Shown: positions 30,369 through 44,343 of the stretch, piece after piece | Layout: every line of letters starts with the position of its first letter | Numbering within the stretch: the stretch's first letter is position 1 | Assembly (NCBI GenBank): GCA_028994555.1 | Contig: JARDVN010000001.1 | Coordinates: forward strand, 2,170,001 to 2,234,000 | Direction: 5' to 3' | Source: Citrobacter amalonaticus | GTDB lineage: Bacteria; Pseudomonadota; Gammaproteobacteria; Enterobacterales; Enterobacteriaceae | Length of the DNA: 64,000 bases | Notes under the pieces: model-generated | Databases searched by the model: none | Seen by the model: only the letters and a program-made list of their open reading frames with translations | Told to the model about the DNA's origin: nothing | Position numbers and translations under genes: made by a program

Positions 30369-31936
30369 TCACTCCTTCAGCCGTCGCCAGAATGTGGTTC
30401 GGCTGATCCCCAGATAGCGGGCAGCGGCGCGCTTATCACCGTTAAACTGCGCCAGCACCTGCTGCGGCGTAGCGGAAGTTAAAGGGGATGACGGCGATTC
30501 GTTCAGCGCCAGTTCCGGCAGTATCTGCTGTAATAAATGTTCATTCAGTTGTGGCATCGGTTCAACGCTTAAAAACAGCGCCAGGCGTTCCATCATATTG
30601 CGCAATTCGCGAATATTCCCCGGCCAGTGATAGTGCAACCACAGGCAGGCGCTCTGCGCCAGTCCGGCGCGCACCGACCCGGTAAACGGTACAGAAAGTG
30701 CGGCCAGCGACTGTTTTAAAAAAACTTCCGCCAGCGGCAGGATGTCGGCGGGTCGTTCACGCAGGGCCGGCAGCGACAAACGTAAAATACTCAGGCGATA
30801 AAACAGGTCACGACGAAACTGCCCCCGCTTCACTTCATCTTCCAGATTACAGTGGGTGGCGCTTATCACCCGCACATTCACCGGAATAGGGTGATGTCCG
30901 CCTACCCGGGTGACCTCCTTTTCTTCCAGCACGCGCAGCAACCGGGTTTGCAGCGGCAGTGGCATTTCACCGATTTCATCAAGAAACAGCGTTCCGCCGT
31001 GGGCGATTTCAAACAGCCCGGCACGGCCGCCGCGGCGCGACCCGGTGAAAGCCCCTTCCTCGTAGCCGAACAATTCCGCTTCAAGCAGCGATTCGGTAAT
31101 CGCCCCACAGTTTATCGCGACAAAGGGATGCGAGGATTTGTCATGACGATGGCCTGCGCCGCCAGTTCTTTTCCGGTGCCGGTTTCCCCCTGAATCAGAA
31201 CCGAGGCCGGCGAGCGGGCATACAGCGTAATTGTCTGGCGCACCTGTTCCATCTGCGCAGAGTCGCCACGTATATCCCCCCAGCGCATAGCGGGTGCGCA
31301 ACGTCCGATCTGACGCGTAGCGCCCATGCTGACGCAGGGTGATACGCGTCATATCCAGCGCATCGCTGAACGCCTGGCGCACCGTGGCGGCGGAATAGAT
31401 AAAGATACCGGTCATGCCGGCCTCTTCCGCCAGATCGGTGATAAGCCCAGCGCCGACCACCGCTTCAATGCCGCCCGCTTTTAGTTCGTTGATTTGCCCG
31501 CGCGCATCTTCTTCGGTGACATAACTGCGCTGTTCCAGTTGCAGGTTAAAGGTTTTTTGAAAGGCCATCAGCGCGGGGAGTGTCTCCTGGTAAGTCACCA
31601 CGCCAATAGAAGTGGTCAGTTTTCCGGCCTTTGCCAGCGCCTGTAACACGTCAAACCCGCTGGGTTTGATCAGAATAACCGGTATCGACAGGCGACTTTT
31701 CAGATACGCGCCGTTTGACCCGGCAGCGATGATGGCATCACAGCGTTCAGTCGCCAGCTTTTTTGCGAATATAGGTGACCGCTTTTTCGAAACCGAGCTG
31801 GATCGGGGTGATAGTCGCCAGGTGATCAAACTCCAGACTGATGTCGCGAAACAGATCGAACAGTCGCGTTACCGAGACCGTCCAGATTACCGGTTTATCA
31901 TCATTCACCCGTGGGGGGAAGATTTGTCGTCGCCAT
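30369..31936 (-). pseudogene. prpR: PrpR, sigma-54-dependent activator of the prp operon, multiply broken
   Basis: Propionate/2-methylcitrate-responsive activator. Order: N-terminal PrpR_N sensor ([20 protein letters not shown]), AAA+ domain with Walker A GETGTGKE, the sigma-54 contact loop [12 protein letters not shown] and [11 protein letters not shown], then a Fis-type HTH ([18 protein letters not shown]). Three breaks are one extra base: G6 31913-31918, T6 31759-31764 and C6 31276-31281. A fourth, at ~31147, is different: after LAAQAI about 19 bases are missing (residues like HREYFA in E. coli), shifting the frame within the AAA+ core. That lesion is not a homopolymer and probably inactivates the protein. 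The start at 31936 is divergent from prpB. Confidence 0.9.
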
Positions 31937-31986
31937 AGCCAACCCAAATTAAAGACAGAGTATTGGGTGTAGTCGCGTTTCATCAT

Positions 31987-32023
31987 TGTTTCAATGAAAC
32001 AGAACAGGGCGTTTCATGAAACG
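31987..32023. promoter_or_regulatory. PrpR operator palindromes
   Basis: Two near-identical palindromes, TGTTTCAATGAAACA (31987-32001) and CGTTTCATGAAACG (32010-32023), about 100-140 bases upstream of the sigma-54 promoter. This is where an enhancer-binding activator should bind; assignment to PrpR rests on the divergent arrangement and known prp control. Confidence 0.75.
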
Positions 32024-32122
32024 TTAGCTGACACGCTTTTTTTATGTTCAATATGGCATGTGTTATTTTATCTTATTGTTATAGATGCAGTTATTTTTAA
32101 ATAACCGATCTTGAATAGCCTT

Positions 32123-32138
32123 TGGCATAGCCCTTGCT
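32123..32138 (+). promoter_or_regulatory. sigma-54 promoter of prpBCDE
   Basis: TGGCATAGCCCTTGCT matches the -24/-12 sigma-54 consensus (TGGCAC-N5-TTGCA), with GG and GC at the right spacing. It sits 48 bases before prpB and below the two PrpR palindromes. Confidence 0.85.
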
Positions 32139-32185
32139 TTATGTGAATCAACGTAAGTAACAAGTTGATAACACGAGGATGGACT

Positions 32186-33067
32186 ATGTCTCTGGATTCT
32201 CCGGGTCAGGCATTTCGCGCTGCACTCACCAAAGAAAACCCCTTACAAATCGTCGGCACCATCAACGCCAACCATGCGTTGTTGGCTCAGCGTGCCGGAT
32301 ATCAGGCGATTTATCTTTCTGGCGGCGGCGTTGCAGCCGGTTCGCTGGGACTGCCTGATCTGGGGATCTCCACCCTGGATGATGTGTTGACTGACATTCG
32401 CCGCATCACCGATGTGTGTCCGCTGCCGCTGCTGGTGGACGCTGATATCGGTTTTGGCTCATCGGCGTTTAACGTGGCGCGTACCGTGAAGTCGATGATC
32501 AAAGCCGGAGCGGCGGCGCTACACATCGAGGATCAGATCGGCGCAAAGCGCTGCGGTCATCGGCCTAATAAAGCGATCGTCTCAAAAGAAGAGATGGTCG
32601 ATCGCATTCGGGCGGCGGTGGATGCCCGTACCGATCCCAACTTTGTGATCATGGCGCGTACCGATGCCCTGGCAGTGGAAGGGTTAGACGCGGCGATCGA
32701 TCGCGCCCGGGCCTATGTCGAAGCCGGGGCCGACATGCTGTTCCCGGAGGCGATCACCGAGCTTTCGATGTATCGCCAGTTTGCTGATGCAGTCCAGGTG
32801 CCCATTCTTGCCAATATCACCGAATTTGGCGCTACGCCGTTGTTCACCACCGATGAACTGCGCAGCGCGAATGTGGCGATGGCGCTCTATCCGCTCTCGG
32901 CATTCCGCGCCATGAACCGGGCCGCCGAAAAGGTCTACAACGTATTGCGCCAGGAAGGGACGCAAAAAAGCGTCATCGACACCATGCAGACCCGCAACGA
33001 GCTGTACGAAAGTATCAACTACTACCAGTACGAGGAGAAGCTCGACGCGTTGTACACCAAAAAGTAG
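32186..33067 (+). CDS. prpB: 2-methylisocitrate lyase
   Basis: Splits 2-methylisocitrate into pyruvate and succinate, the last step of the 2-methylcitrate cycle. 293 residues, intact. TIM-barrel of the isocitrate-lyase superfamily with the catalytic loop GAKRCGH, the metal site DADIGFG and LHIEDQ. The ATG at 32186 follows CGAGGATGGACT; the longer frame from 32165 has no support. First gene of the prp operon. Confidence 0.97.
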   Translation: MSLDSPGQAFRAALTKENPLQIVGTINANHALLAQRAGYQAIYLSGGGVAAGSLGLPDLGISTLDDVLTDIRRITDVCPLPLLVDADIGFGSSAFNVARTVKSMIKAGAAALHIEDQIGAKRCGHRPNKAIVSKEEMVDRIRAAVDARTDPNFVIMARTDALAVEGLDAAIDRARAYVEAGADMLFPEAITELSMYRQFADAVQVPILANITEFGATPLFTTDELRSANVAMALYPLSAFRAMNRAAEKVYNVLRQEGTQKSVIDTMQTRNELYESINYYQYEEKLDALYTKK

Positions 33068-33124
33068 GCCTGATAAGGCGTAGCCGCCATCAGGCAATGC
33101 CGGATAGCACTGCGTTTATCAGGC
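33065..33124. repeat. REP element between prpB and prpC
   Basis: GTAGGCCTGATAAGGCGTAG, GCCATCAGGC and a second GCCGGATAGC / TTTATCAGGC arm: a REP pair inside the operon, likely affecting message stability. Confidence 0.75.
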
Positions 33125-33174
33125 TGGACGAAAACCCTCAGTACCCTACACATGATAATAATGACGAGGACAAC

Positions 33175-34344
33175 ATGAGCGACACAACGATCCTGCAAAA
33201 TAATACCCATGTCATTAAGCCAAAAAAATCCGTCGCGTTGTCCGGCGTACCGGCGGGCAATACCGCGCTGTGCACCGTCGGCAAAAGCGGCAACGATCTC
33301 CACTATCGCGGCTACGATATTCTCGATCTCGCCCGGCAGTGCGAATTCGAAGAGGTCGCGCATCTGCTGATTCACGGCAAACTCCCGACCCGTGACGAAC
33401 TTCAGGCCTACAAAAGTAAACTCAAAGCGCTGCGCGGACTGCCTGCCAACGTGCGTACCGTGCTGGAAGCGCTACCGGCGGCGTCGCATCCGATGGATGT
33501 CATGCGCACCGGCGTATCGGCGTTGGGCTGCACGCTGCCGGAAAAAGAGGGGCATACCGTTTCCGGTGCGCGCGATATCGCCGATAAGCTGCTGGCCTCG
33601 CTCAGTTCCATTCTTCTCTACTGGTATCACTACAGCCACAACGGTGAACGTATTCAGCCGGAAACCGATGACGACTCTATCGGCGGCCATTTCCTTCACC
33701 TGCTGCACGGCGAAAAGCCGTCCCGGAGCTGGGAAAAAGCGATGCACGTTTCACTGGTGCTGTATGCCGAGCATGAGTTCAATGCTTCCACCTTTACCAG
33801 CCGCGTGATTGCGGGAACCGGTTCTGACGTCTATTCGGCGATTATCGGCGCGATTGGCGCACTGCGCGGCCCGAAACACGGCGGGGCGAATGAGGTCTCG
33901 CTGGAGATCCAGCAGCGCTACGAAACGCCGGACGAAGCTGAAGCCGATATCCGCAAGCGCGTGGAAAACAAAGAGGTAGTGATTGGTTTTGGCCATCCGG
34001 TTTATACCCTTGCCGATCCGCGTCATCAGGTGATCAAACGTGTCGCGAAGCAGTTTTCCGAAGAGGGCGGCTCGCTGAAGATGTACAACATTGCCGATCG
34101 GCTGGAAGCGGTGATGTGGGAGACGAAGAAGATGTTTCCTAACCTCGACTGGTTCTCGGCGGTCTCCTACAACATGATGGGCGTCCCCACCGAAATGTTT
34201 ACTCCGCTGTTTGTCATCGCTCGCGTCACCGGCTGGGCGGCACACATTATTGAACAGCGGCAGGACAACAAAATCATCCGGCCTTCCGCTAACTATACCG
34301 GCCCGGAAGATCGTGAGTTTGTCCCGATCGATCAGCGTCAGTAA
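33175..34344 (+). CDS. prpC: 2-methylcitrate synthase
   Basis: Condenses propionyl-CoA with oxaloacetate. 389 residues, intact, citrate-synthase fold. Catalytic histidines are in [10 protein letters not shown] and GFGHPVYT, with the distal aspartate region [16 protein letters not shown]. The start at 33175 follows ACGAGGACAAC. Lies in the prp operon between prpB and prpD. Confidence 0.97.
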   Translation: MSDTTILQNNTHVIKPKKSVALSGVPAGNTALCTVGKSGNDLHYRGYDILDLARQCEFEEVAHLLIHGKLPTRDELQAYKSKLKALRGLPANVRTVLEALPAASHPMDVMRTGVSALGCTLPEKEGHTVSGARDIADKLLASLSSILLYWYHYSHNGERIQPETDDDSIGGHFLHLLHGEKPSRSWEKAMHVSLVLYAEHEFNASTFTSRVIAGTGSDVYSAIIGAIGALRGPKHGGANEVSLEIQQRYETPDEAEADIRKRVENKEVVIGFGHPVYTLADPRHQVIKRVAKQFSEEGGSLKMYNIADRLEAVMWETKKMFPNLDWFSAVSYNMMGVPTEMFTPLFVIARVTGWAAHIIEQRQDNKIIRPSANYTGPEDREFVPIDQRQ

Positions 34345-34384
34345 TTCATTACCTCTAAAGATAAAAAAACAGGAAACGTACCCT

Positions 34385-35837
34385 ATGTCCGCTCAAATTT
34401 TAAATGTTCGCCCGGAATTCGATCGTGAAATCGTTGATATCGTCGATTACGTCATGAGTTACGAGATAGCGTCAACGGTGGCGTATGACACCGCCCACTA
34501 CTGCCTGCTCGATACGCTTGGCTGTGGCCTGGAAGCGCTGGAGTATCCGGCCTGTAAAAAACTACTTGGCCCGATTGTGCCGGGAACCGTGGTGCCCAAC
34601 GGTGTGCGCGTGCCGGGTACTCAGTTTCAGCTCGACCCGGTACAGGCCGCGTTTAACATCGGCACAATGATTCGCTGGCTCGACTTCAATGACACCTGGC
34701 TGGCGGCAGAGTGGGGCCATCCTTCTGATAACCTCGGCGGAATTCTGGCGACGGCGGACTGGCTATCGCGCAACGCGGTCGCGGCGGGTAAAGCGCCGCT
34801 GACCATGAAGCAGGTGCTGACCGGGATGATCAAGGCTCATGAAATTCAGGGCTGCATTGCGCTGGAGAACGCCTTTAACCGCGTCGGCCTTGATCACGTT
34901 CTGCTGGTGAAAGTGGCCTCTACGGCCGTGGTGGCAGAAATGCTGGGATTAACACGTGATGAGATCCTCAACGCGGTTTCGCTGGCGTGGGTGGACGGAC
35001 AGTCGCTGCGCACCTATCGTCATGCGCCGAACACCGGCACGCGTAAATCCTGGGCCGCGGGTGATGCGACCTCGCGCGCGGTGCGTCTGGCGCTGATGGC
35101 GAAAACCGGGGGAGATGGGTTATCCGTCAGCGCTGACGGCGAAAACCTGGGGCTTTTATGATGTCTCGTTCAAAGGGGAGTCGTTCCGTTTTCAGCGTCC
35201 ATACGGCTCCTATGTGATGGAAAACGTGCTGTTCAAAATCTCGTTCCCGGCGGAGTTTCACTCACAGACGGCGGTCGAAGCGGCGATGACCCTGTATGCA
35301 CAGATGCAGGCGGCAGGCAAAACCGCAGCGGATATCGAGAAAGTCACCATTCGTACCCACGAAGCCTGCATTCGCATTATTGATAAGAAAGGGCCGCTAA
35401 ATAATCCGGCTGACCGCGATCACTGTATTCAGTATATGGTGGCGATCCCGCTGCTGTTCGGACGCTTAACGGCGGCAGACTATGAGGACGATGTGGCGCA
35501 GGACAAACGCATCGATTCCCTGCGCGAGAAAATGAGCTGTTTTGAAGATCCGGCGTTTACCGCGGACTATCACGACCCGGAAAAACGTGCCATCGCCAAC
35601 GCCATTACTCTCGAATTTACCGACGGTTCTCGGTTCGACGAGGTGGTGGTGGAATACCCGATTGGTCACGCCCGTCGGCGCAATGACGGGATCCCGAAAC
35701 TTATCGAGAAATTCAAAATTAACCTGGCGCGCCAGTTTCCAACCCGTCAGCAGCAGTGCATCCTGGAGGTCTCCCTGGACAGAACTCGCCTGGAGCAGAT
35801 GCCGGTCAATGAGTACATGGACCTTTATGTCATCTAG
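34385..35837 (+). pseudogene. prpD: 2-methylcitrate dehydratase, frameshifted
   Basis: Dehydrates 2-methylcitrate to 2-methyl-cis-aconitate. 483 residues when repaired, MmgE/PrpD family ([60 protein letters not shown]). The frame breaks in G5 at 35108-35112; with four G it reads [14 protein letters not shown] and continues to LDLYVI-like end at 35837. One of many one-base homopolymer breaks in the window. Confidence 0.93.
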
Positions 35838-35872
35838 CACCCGCCTCATCAGGCGTAAGTTCAACAGGAGAA

Positions 35873-35881
35873 CGTTATGTC
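35873..35881. repeat. IS1 copy 2 target-site duplication, left copy
   Basis: CGTTATGTC, repeated exactly at 36651-36659. It contains the original prpE start codon, with the ribosome site CAGGAG just upstream. Confidence 0.95.
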
Positions 35882-36650
35882 GGTAATGACTCCAACTTAT
35901 TGATAGTGTTTTATGTTCAGATAATGCCCGATGACTTTGTCATGCAGCTCCACCGATTTTGAGAACGACAGCGACTTCCGTCCCAGCCGTGCCAGGTGCT
36001 GCCTCAGATTCAGGTTATGCCGCTCAATTCGCTGCGTATATCGCTTGCTGATTACGTGCAGCTTTCCCTTCAGGCGGGATTCATACAGCGGCCAGCCATC
36101 CGTCATCCATATCACCACGTCAAAGGGTGACAGCAGGCTCATAAGACGCCCCAGCGTCGCCATAGTGCGTTCACCGAATACGTGCGCAACAACCGTCTTC
36201 CGGAGCCTGTCATACGCGTAAAACAGCCAGCGCTGGCGCGATTTAGCCCCGACATAGCCCCACTGTTCGTCCATTTCCGCGCAGACGATGACGTCACTGC
36301 CCGGCTGTATGCGCGAGGTTACCGACTGCGGCCTGAGTTTTTTTAAGTGACGTAAAATCGTGTTGAGGCCAACGCCCATAATGCGGGCAGTTGCCCGGCA
36401 TCCAACGCCATTCATGGCCATATCAATGATTTTCTGGTGCGTACCGGGTTGAGAAGCGGTGTAAGTGAACTGCAGTTGCCATGTTTTACGGCAGTGAGAG
36501 CAGAGATAGCGCTGATGTCCGGCGGTGCTTTTGCCGTTACGCACCACCCCGTCAGTAGCTGAACAGGAGGGACAGCTGATAGAAACAGAAGCCACTGGAG
36601 CACCTCAAAAACACCATCATACACTAAATCAGTAAGTTGGCAGCATCACC
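35882..36650 (-). mobile_element. IS1 copy 2 (769 bp) inserted at the prpE start codon
   Basis: Same sequence and orientation as copy 1 with one extra base in the insA/insB slippery run. Flanked by 9-bp repeats CGTTATGTC, so this is a simple transposition event. It separates prpE from its ribosome site and from the rest of the prp operon. Confidence 0.97.
35897..36595 (-). CDS. insAB: IS1 InsAB' transposase, in-frame fusion
   Basis: 232 residues. InsA (zinc finger CPSC/CSHC, HTH) continues directly into InsB ([23 protein letters not shown]) because the slippery run is T7 at 36338-36344 (A7 on the coding strand) rather than A6. In canonical IS1 the fusion requires a -1 ribosomal frameshift and is rare; here it would be the main product. 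If real, transposase output would be much raised. If the extra base is the same sequence error seen elsewhere, the element is ordinary IS1. Confidence 0.85.
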   Translation of the reverse strand: MASVSISCPSCSATDGVVRNGKSTAGHQRYLCSHCRKTWQLQFTYTASQPGTHQKIIDMAMNGVGCRATARIMGVGLNTILRHLKKLRPQSVTSRIQPGSDVIVCAEMDEQWGYVGAKSRQRWLFYAYDRLRKTVVAHVFGERTMATLGRLMSLLSPFDVVIWMTDGWPLYESRLKGKLHVISKRYTQRIERHNLNLRQHLARLGRKSLSFSKSVELHDKVIGHYLNIKHYQ

Positions 36651-36659
36651 CGTTATGTC
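36651..36659. repeat. IS1 copy 2 target-site duplication, right copy
   Basis: CGTTATGTC, matching 35873-35881. The ATG in this copy keeps the prpE frame but lacks the original Shine-Dalgarno. Confidence 0.95.
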
Positions 36660-38542
36660 TTATAGCGAATTTTATCAGCGTTCCATTACGCAACCGGCGT
36701 CGTTCTGGGCCGAACAAGCCCGGCGCATTGACTGGCAGCAGCCGTTTACCCACACGCTGGATCACAGCAATCCGCCGTTTGCCCGCTGGTTTTGCGGCGG
36801 AACCACCAATCTGTGTCATAACGCCATTGATCGCTGGCTGGATAAACAGCCGGATGCGCTGGCTCTCATTGCCGTCTCATCCGAGACCGAAGAGGAGCGC
36901 ACCTTTAGCTTCCGTCAGTTATATGACGAAGTGAACGTAGCGGCGTCGATGCTGCAATCGCTCGGCGTGCAGCGCGGCGATCGGGTACTGGTGTACATGC
37001 CGATGATCGCCGAAGCGCATATCACGCTGCTGGCCTGCGCGCGGATTGGGGCGATCCACTCGGTGGTGTTCGGCGGTTTTGCCTCGCACAGCGTGGCGGC
37101 GCGGATCGATGACGCGAAGCCGGTGCTGATCGTCTCCGCCGATGCCGGGGTGCGCGGCGGCAAAGTGTTGCCCTACAAAAAACTGCTCGATGATGCGATC
37201 GATCAGGCCCAGCATCAGCCGAAACAGGTGCTGCTGGTGGATCGTGGGTTAGCGAAAATGGTGCGTGTGGCTGGTCGCGATCTCGACTTCGCGACTTTGC
37301 GCCAGCAGCACCTCGGGGCGAGAGTACCGGTGACGTGGCTGGAGTCCAACGAAACCTCCTGCATTCTTTACACCTCCGGCACCACCGGTAAACCCAAAGG
37401 CGTGCAGCGCGATGTCGGCGGTTATGCGGTAGCGCTGGCGACCTCAATGGAGACCATTTTTGGCGGCAAAGCGGGCGGGGTGTTTTTCTGCGCTTCAGAT
37501 ATCGGCTGGGTTGTTGGCCACTCTTACATCGTTTATGCGCCGCTGTTAGCGGGGGATGGCAACGATTGTGTATGAAGGGCTTCCGACCTATCCGGACTGC
37601 GGCGTGTGGTGGAAAATTGTCGAAAAATATCAGGTTAGCCGGATGTTCTCGGCACCGACAGCTATTCGCGTGCTGAAGAAGTTCCCGACCGCGCAAATCC
37701 GCAATCACGATCTCTCCTCGCTGGAGGTTCTTTATCTGGCAGGTGAACCGCTGGACGAACCGACCGCAAGTTGGGTGACAGAAACGCTGGGCGTACCGGT
37801 TATCGACAACTACTGGCAGACGGAATCCGGTTGGCCGATTATGGCGCTGGCGCGTGGTCTGGATGAGCGGCCCTCGCGCCTCGGCAGCCCCGGCGTGCCC
37901 ATGTATGGCTATAACGTGCAGTTGCTCAATGAGCTAACCGGTGAACCCTGCGGCGCCAACGAGAAGGGGATGGTGGTGATCGAAGGGCCGCTGCCGCCCG
38001 GCTGTATTCAGACTATCTGGGGCGATGATAAACGGTTTGTGAATACCTACTGGTCGCTGTTTAATCGTCAGGTATACGCCACGTTTGACTGGGGTATTCG
38101 TGACGCCGACGGCTACTACTTCATTCTGGGGCGGACGGATGATGTGATTAACGTCGCCGGACATCGCCTGGGCACGCGGGAAATTGAGGAGAGTATCTCC
38201 AGCTATCCGAACGTCGCGGAAGTCGCGGTGGTCGGGGTGAAAGATGCGCTGAAAGGGCAGGTGGCGGTGGCGTTTGTGATCCCCAAACAGAGCGACAGTC
38301 TGGAAGACCGCGATGTGGCGCATTCGGAAGAGAAGGCGATCATGGCGCTGGTGGACAGCCAGATTGGCAACTTTGGCCGTCCCGCCCACGTCTGGTTTGT
38401 TTCACAACTGCCGAAAACCCGATCCGGCAAAATGCTCCGGCGCACGATCCAGGCCATTTGCGAAGGCCGCGATCCGGGCGATCTCACCACGCTTGACGAT
38501 CCGGCGGCGCTACAGCAAATCCGCCAGGTCATTGAGGAGTAA
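36655..38542 (+). pseudogene. prpE: propionyl-CoA synthetase, IS1-disconnected and frameshifted
   Basis: Activates propionate to propionyl-CoA through a propionyl-AMP intermediate. 628 residues when repaired; ANL superfamily with the P-loop ILYTSGTTGKPKGVQRD, NYWQTESGWP, and the C-terminal acylation lysine region TRSGKMLRR. IS1 copy 2 lies immediately before the ATG at 36655, so the native ribosome site (35865-35872) is 770 bases away. A TTG at 36637 in the IS end could give a short N-terminal extension but has only a weak GTAAG site. A G5 run at 37551-37555 should be four for LLAGMATIVYEG. Confidence 0.93.
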
Positions 38543-38547
38543 ACTGG

Positions 38548-38678
38548 GCGCCGGATGGCGGCGTACCGCCTTATCCGGTCTACAAAACCAGCCGTAGGCC
38601 TGATAAGCGTAGCGCCATCAGGCACTTAACGACAATGACCCAAAATGTAGGCCTGATAAGCGTAGCGCCATCAGGCAC
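38548..38678. repeat. three REP units between prpE and lacZ
   Basis: One GCCGGATGGCGGCGTACCGC unit (38548-38583), then two identical 32-base units at 38594-38625 and 38647-38678 (GTAGGCCTGATAAGCGTAGC and on), between convergent genes. No lacY or lacA is present here. Confidence 0.85.
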
Positions 38679-38690
38679 TGAATCTGCTCT

Positions 38691-41868
<3,178 letters not shown>

Positions 41869-41875
<7 letters not shown>

Positions 41876-42839
41876 GAATCTGCTTGCGTCACGCCCTGAA
41901 AGGTTTTTCGCCATTCCATCGGACTGACGCCAAAGCGCGATTTAAAATGCTGACGCCAGGTGACTGGCGAGAGAAAGCCGACCTCTGTGGCGATACGCTC
42001 GACCGGAAGCCGGGAGGATTCCAGCAGTTCCTGGCTGCGGCGCAGGCGTTCAGCGATCAGCCATTCTGCCACGCTTGAGCCGGTTGCTTTCATAAAGTGA
42101 CGGGTCAGGGTACGGCGACTCATCATCACCTTTTGCGCCAGCGAATCCAGGTCATGTTGTTCATGGCTGTGCTGGCGAAGGTACTCCAGCAGGCCGTTAA
42201 TCCGCTGATCCTGGGTATTTTTCGCCACTGGTTGGGCAATAAACTGTGCCTGACCCCCTTCGCGATGCGGGGGGCACGATCATCCGGCGAGCAATCTGGT
42301 TCGCCACCGTACTGCCAAACCGCTGGCGGATAAGATACAGACAACAGTCAAGCGCGGCAGCGGTACCAGCCGAAGTAATAATGCCGTCATCGTCGACATA
42401 CAGGGCGTTGATATCCAGGCGTGCACCGGGAAAGCGTGACTGGAAATCCTCTTCAAACTCCCAGTGAGTGGCGGCGCGTCTGCCGTCCAGCAGCCCTGCA
42501 TAACCCAGCACAAAGGCGCCGAGACACAGCCCAACCACCTGCGCGCCGTTTTGCCGGGCCTGAACCAGCGCATCAAGCAGCGACTGCGGTGGACGATTCG
42601 CGGTCGTCCCCCCACCAGGGGACAATCACGATATCGGCCCCGGACATCGCTTCAGGCCCATGCGTGGCGGTGACGGAAAATCCCTCCGCAGAGGTGACGA
42701 CACCAGGGACTTCAGCGCAAATCAGCACCTCAAAGCGTTTCTTTGTTGCTGCTTTTTCACTGAACATGATGCACGGCACCGAGAAGTGAAACGGACTGAA
42801 ATCTTCAACGGCGACGATCGCGACGGAGACAGGGCGCAT
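41869..42839 (-). pseudogene. GlxA/FtrA-type AraC-family regulator (DJ-1/PfpI + HTH), twice frameshifted
   Basis: 322 residues when repaired. N-terminal DJ-1/PfpI-like domain (VAIVAVEDFSPFHFSVP, VVGLCLGAFVLGYAGLLDGRRAATHW with the nucleophile-elbow cysteine C) and a C-terminal AraC double HTH (MSRRTLTRHFMKATG, PVERIATEVGFLSPVTWRQHF). Two breaks, both one base too many: C6 at 42608-42613 and G6 at 42269-42274. It lies 19 bases after the MBL hydrolase gene on the same strand, suggesting a two-gene unit. Regulon unknown. Confidence 0.85.
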
Positions 42840-42858
42840 ACCACTCCTCGGCTGGGGA

Positions 42859-43635
42859 TTAAAACGTCAGGGTTTCTCCATCTTCCGGTACCCGGACAGA
42901 TTCTGCAATCTGGTTGTCGTGCACATATTCCCTGAGCGCGGCGCGCGTCAGCAGGCAGTGGTTTAACGCCTCCATGTGAACAGCCACAATCTGCGCGTCG
43001 GGCAGGGTGAGATGGGTTTTCAACACATCTTCTGCGCCCATGATAATCGCGCCAAACCCGATCACGTGCGCAAATCCGGCATTCAGGACCACTACATCCG
43101 GCTGGAAAGCGATGAGGTTAGCTTCAACCTCATCGCGCCAGATCGTATCGCCAACCAGATAGAGCGTTTTTTCTTGCGGATGCTGGAAGATGACCCCGCA
43201 GGCCTCGCCCATCCGCTCGGCCATGGCGGGAATGGCGTACAGCCGGTCGGAGCCGTGCTGGCCGCCCGTTTTGCGCAGGGTGATATCGCCCAATCGGGTC
43301 TCGTTCGTCAGTACGGTGAGTTGGCTGAAACCCTGTTCCCGCAGAATTTGTGCATCCTGGTCGTTTTGTACATAAATCGGCTTCTCTTTTGGCACGACCT
43401 TTGCGGCGACCTCGTCCCAATGGTCCGCATGAAGATGGGTGACAATCACTGCATCCGCCTGCAACAGGGTGTCGATGTCGCACGGAAGTTCCACGCCAGG
43501 ATTGCGGATTTCAGCCCGCGCCGTGCCGGGAAAACCGGGATACGCGCCTTGCGGGGCGAGCATTGGGTCAACCAGAAAGGTTTTGCCGCCAAAGGTAATG
43601 AACTGGGTGGCATTGCGAATAAGGGTAATGTTCAT
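42859..43635 (-). CDS. MBL-fold metallo-hydrolase (UlaG/YcbL-like)
   Basis: 258 residues, intact. Metallo-beta-lactamase motif THLHADHWDE at residues ~68-77 with further metal ligands (YLVGDTIW, VHMEALNHC). Substrate unknown. Starts MNITLIRNATQF at 43635 after GGAGTCTCGCC; longer frames upstream are not supported. Likely co-transcribed with the downstream AraC-type regulator. Confidence 0.85.
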   Translation of the reverse strand: MNITLIRNATQFITFGGKTFLVDPMLAPQGAYPGFPGTARAEIRNPGVELPCDIDTLLQADAVIVTHLHADHWDEVAAKVVPKEKPIYVQNDQDAQILREQGFSQLTVLTNETRLGDITLRKTGGQHGSDRLYAIPAMAERMGEACGVIFQHPQEKTLYLVGDTIWRDEVEANLIAFQPDVVVLNAGFAHVIGFGAIIMGAEDVLKTHLTLPDAQIVAVHMEALNHCLLTRAALREYVHDNQIAESVRVPEDGETLTF

Positions 43636-44343
43636 GGCGAGACTCCACGTGAGACGGTCAGTGGTTCCATCGTAGAGTGTTAACCAGAGGCTGAATGTGG
43701 GCAAATGGGCGAATACCGATGAGATTGGGCCAACAGAGGGTTTCTGTGCCGTGAAGTATTTGTGTGCAATGTTGCATTTCGATACCGGAGATATTATCCG
43801 CGCGATAGCCACGAAAAGTAATATCTTTAGCCAGGAAGGTCATCGGCAGATCTCCGCGATGCGGTGAATGATAAGAATCCGAATGCCGCTTCTACATTTC
43901 CCATCTTATTTGTCGGTTGCAGATGAAATAAAAAGATATAAGGATTTATAAACGCGCCGCTTTATATTGTGGGTCACAAGGCGTAACAGCTTGTTTTTAT
44001 CAAAGATTAAATTAATGTTTTTGCTTAAATGATTCTCTGTGCATTAATGGTGTGGTTATTTATTTTTTGTCTATCTAATTGATTTTAAAATGTTAATATT
44101 GTTGTTGCGTGAAATATAAACTTATTTAAGAATTTTGGTTTGTTTTTTTTACTGCTATTTACTCTATGACAGTGTTTAGGTAGTTTTCAAATACTATCTT
44201 TTCTATCCATTACGCGTTAAGCAAATTCCGTAATTTAAATATTCACTGTTTCTCTTACTCGTTAGTTTTTTCAGGCTTATTTATTATCTAAATAATGCAT
44301 TGAAATGAATTAAATGTTGTAGAAACTAACAAAGGAGTTATTT
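43636..44343. other. AT-rich intergenic region
   Basis: About 700 bases upstream of both the hydrolase and autotransporter 3. Strongly AT-rich with many T and A runs, as expected for H-NS-bound promoter DNA of an acquired gene. No gene or RNA recognised. Confidence 0.5.

Noticed and set aside
32165..32185. Upstream start for prpB (MITRGWT extension)
   Set aside because: The family begins at [11 protein letters not shown], and the CGAGG ribosome site is placed for 32186.
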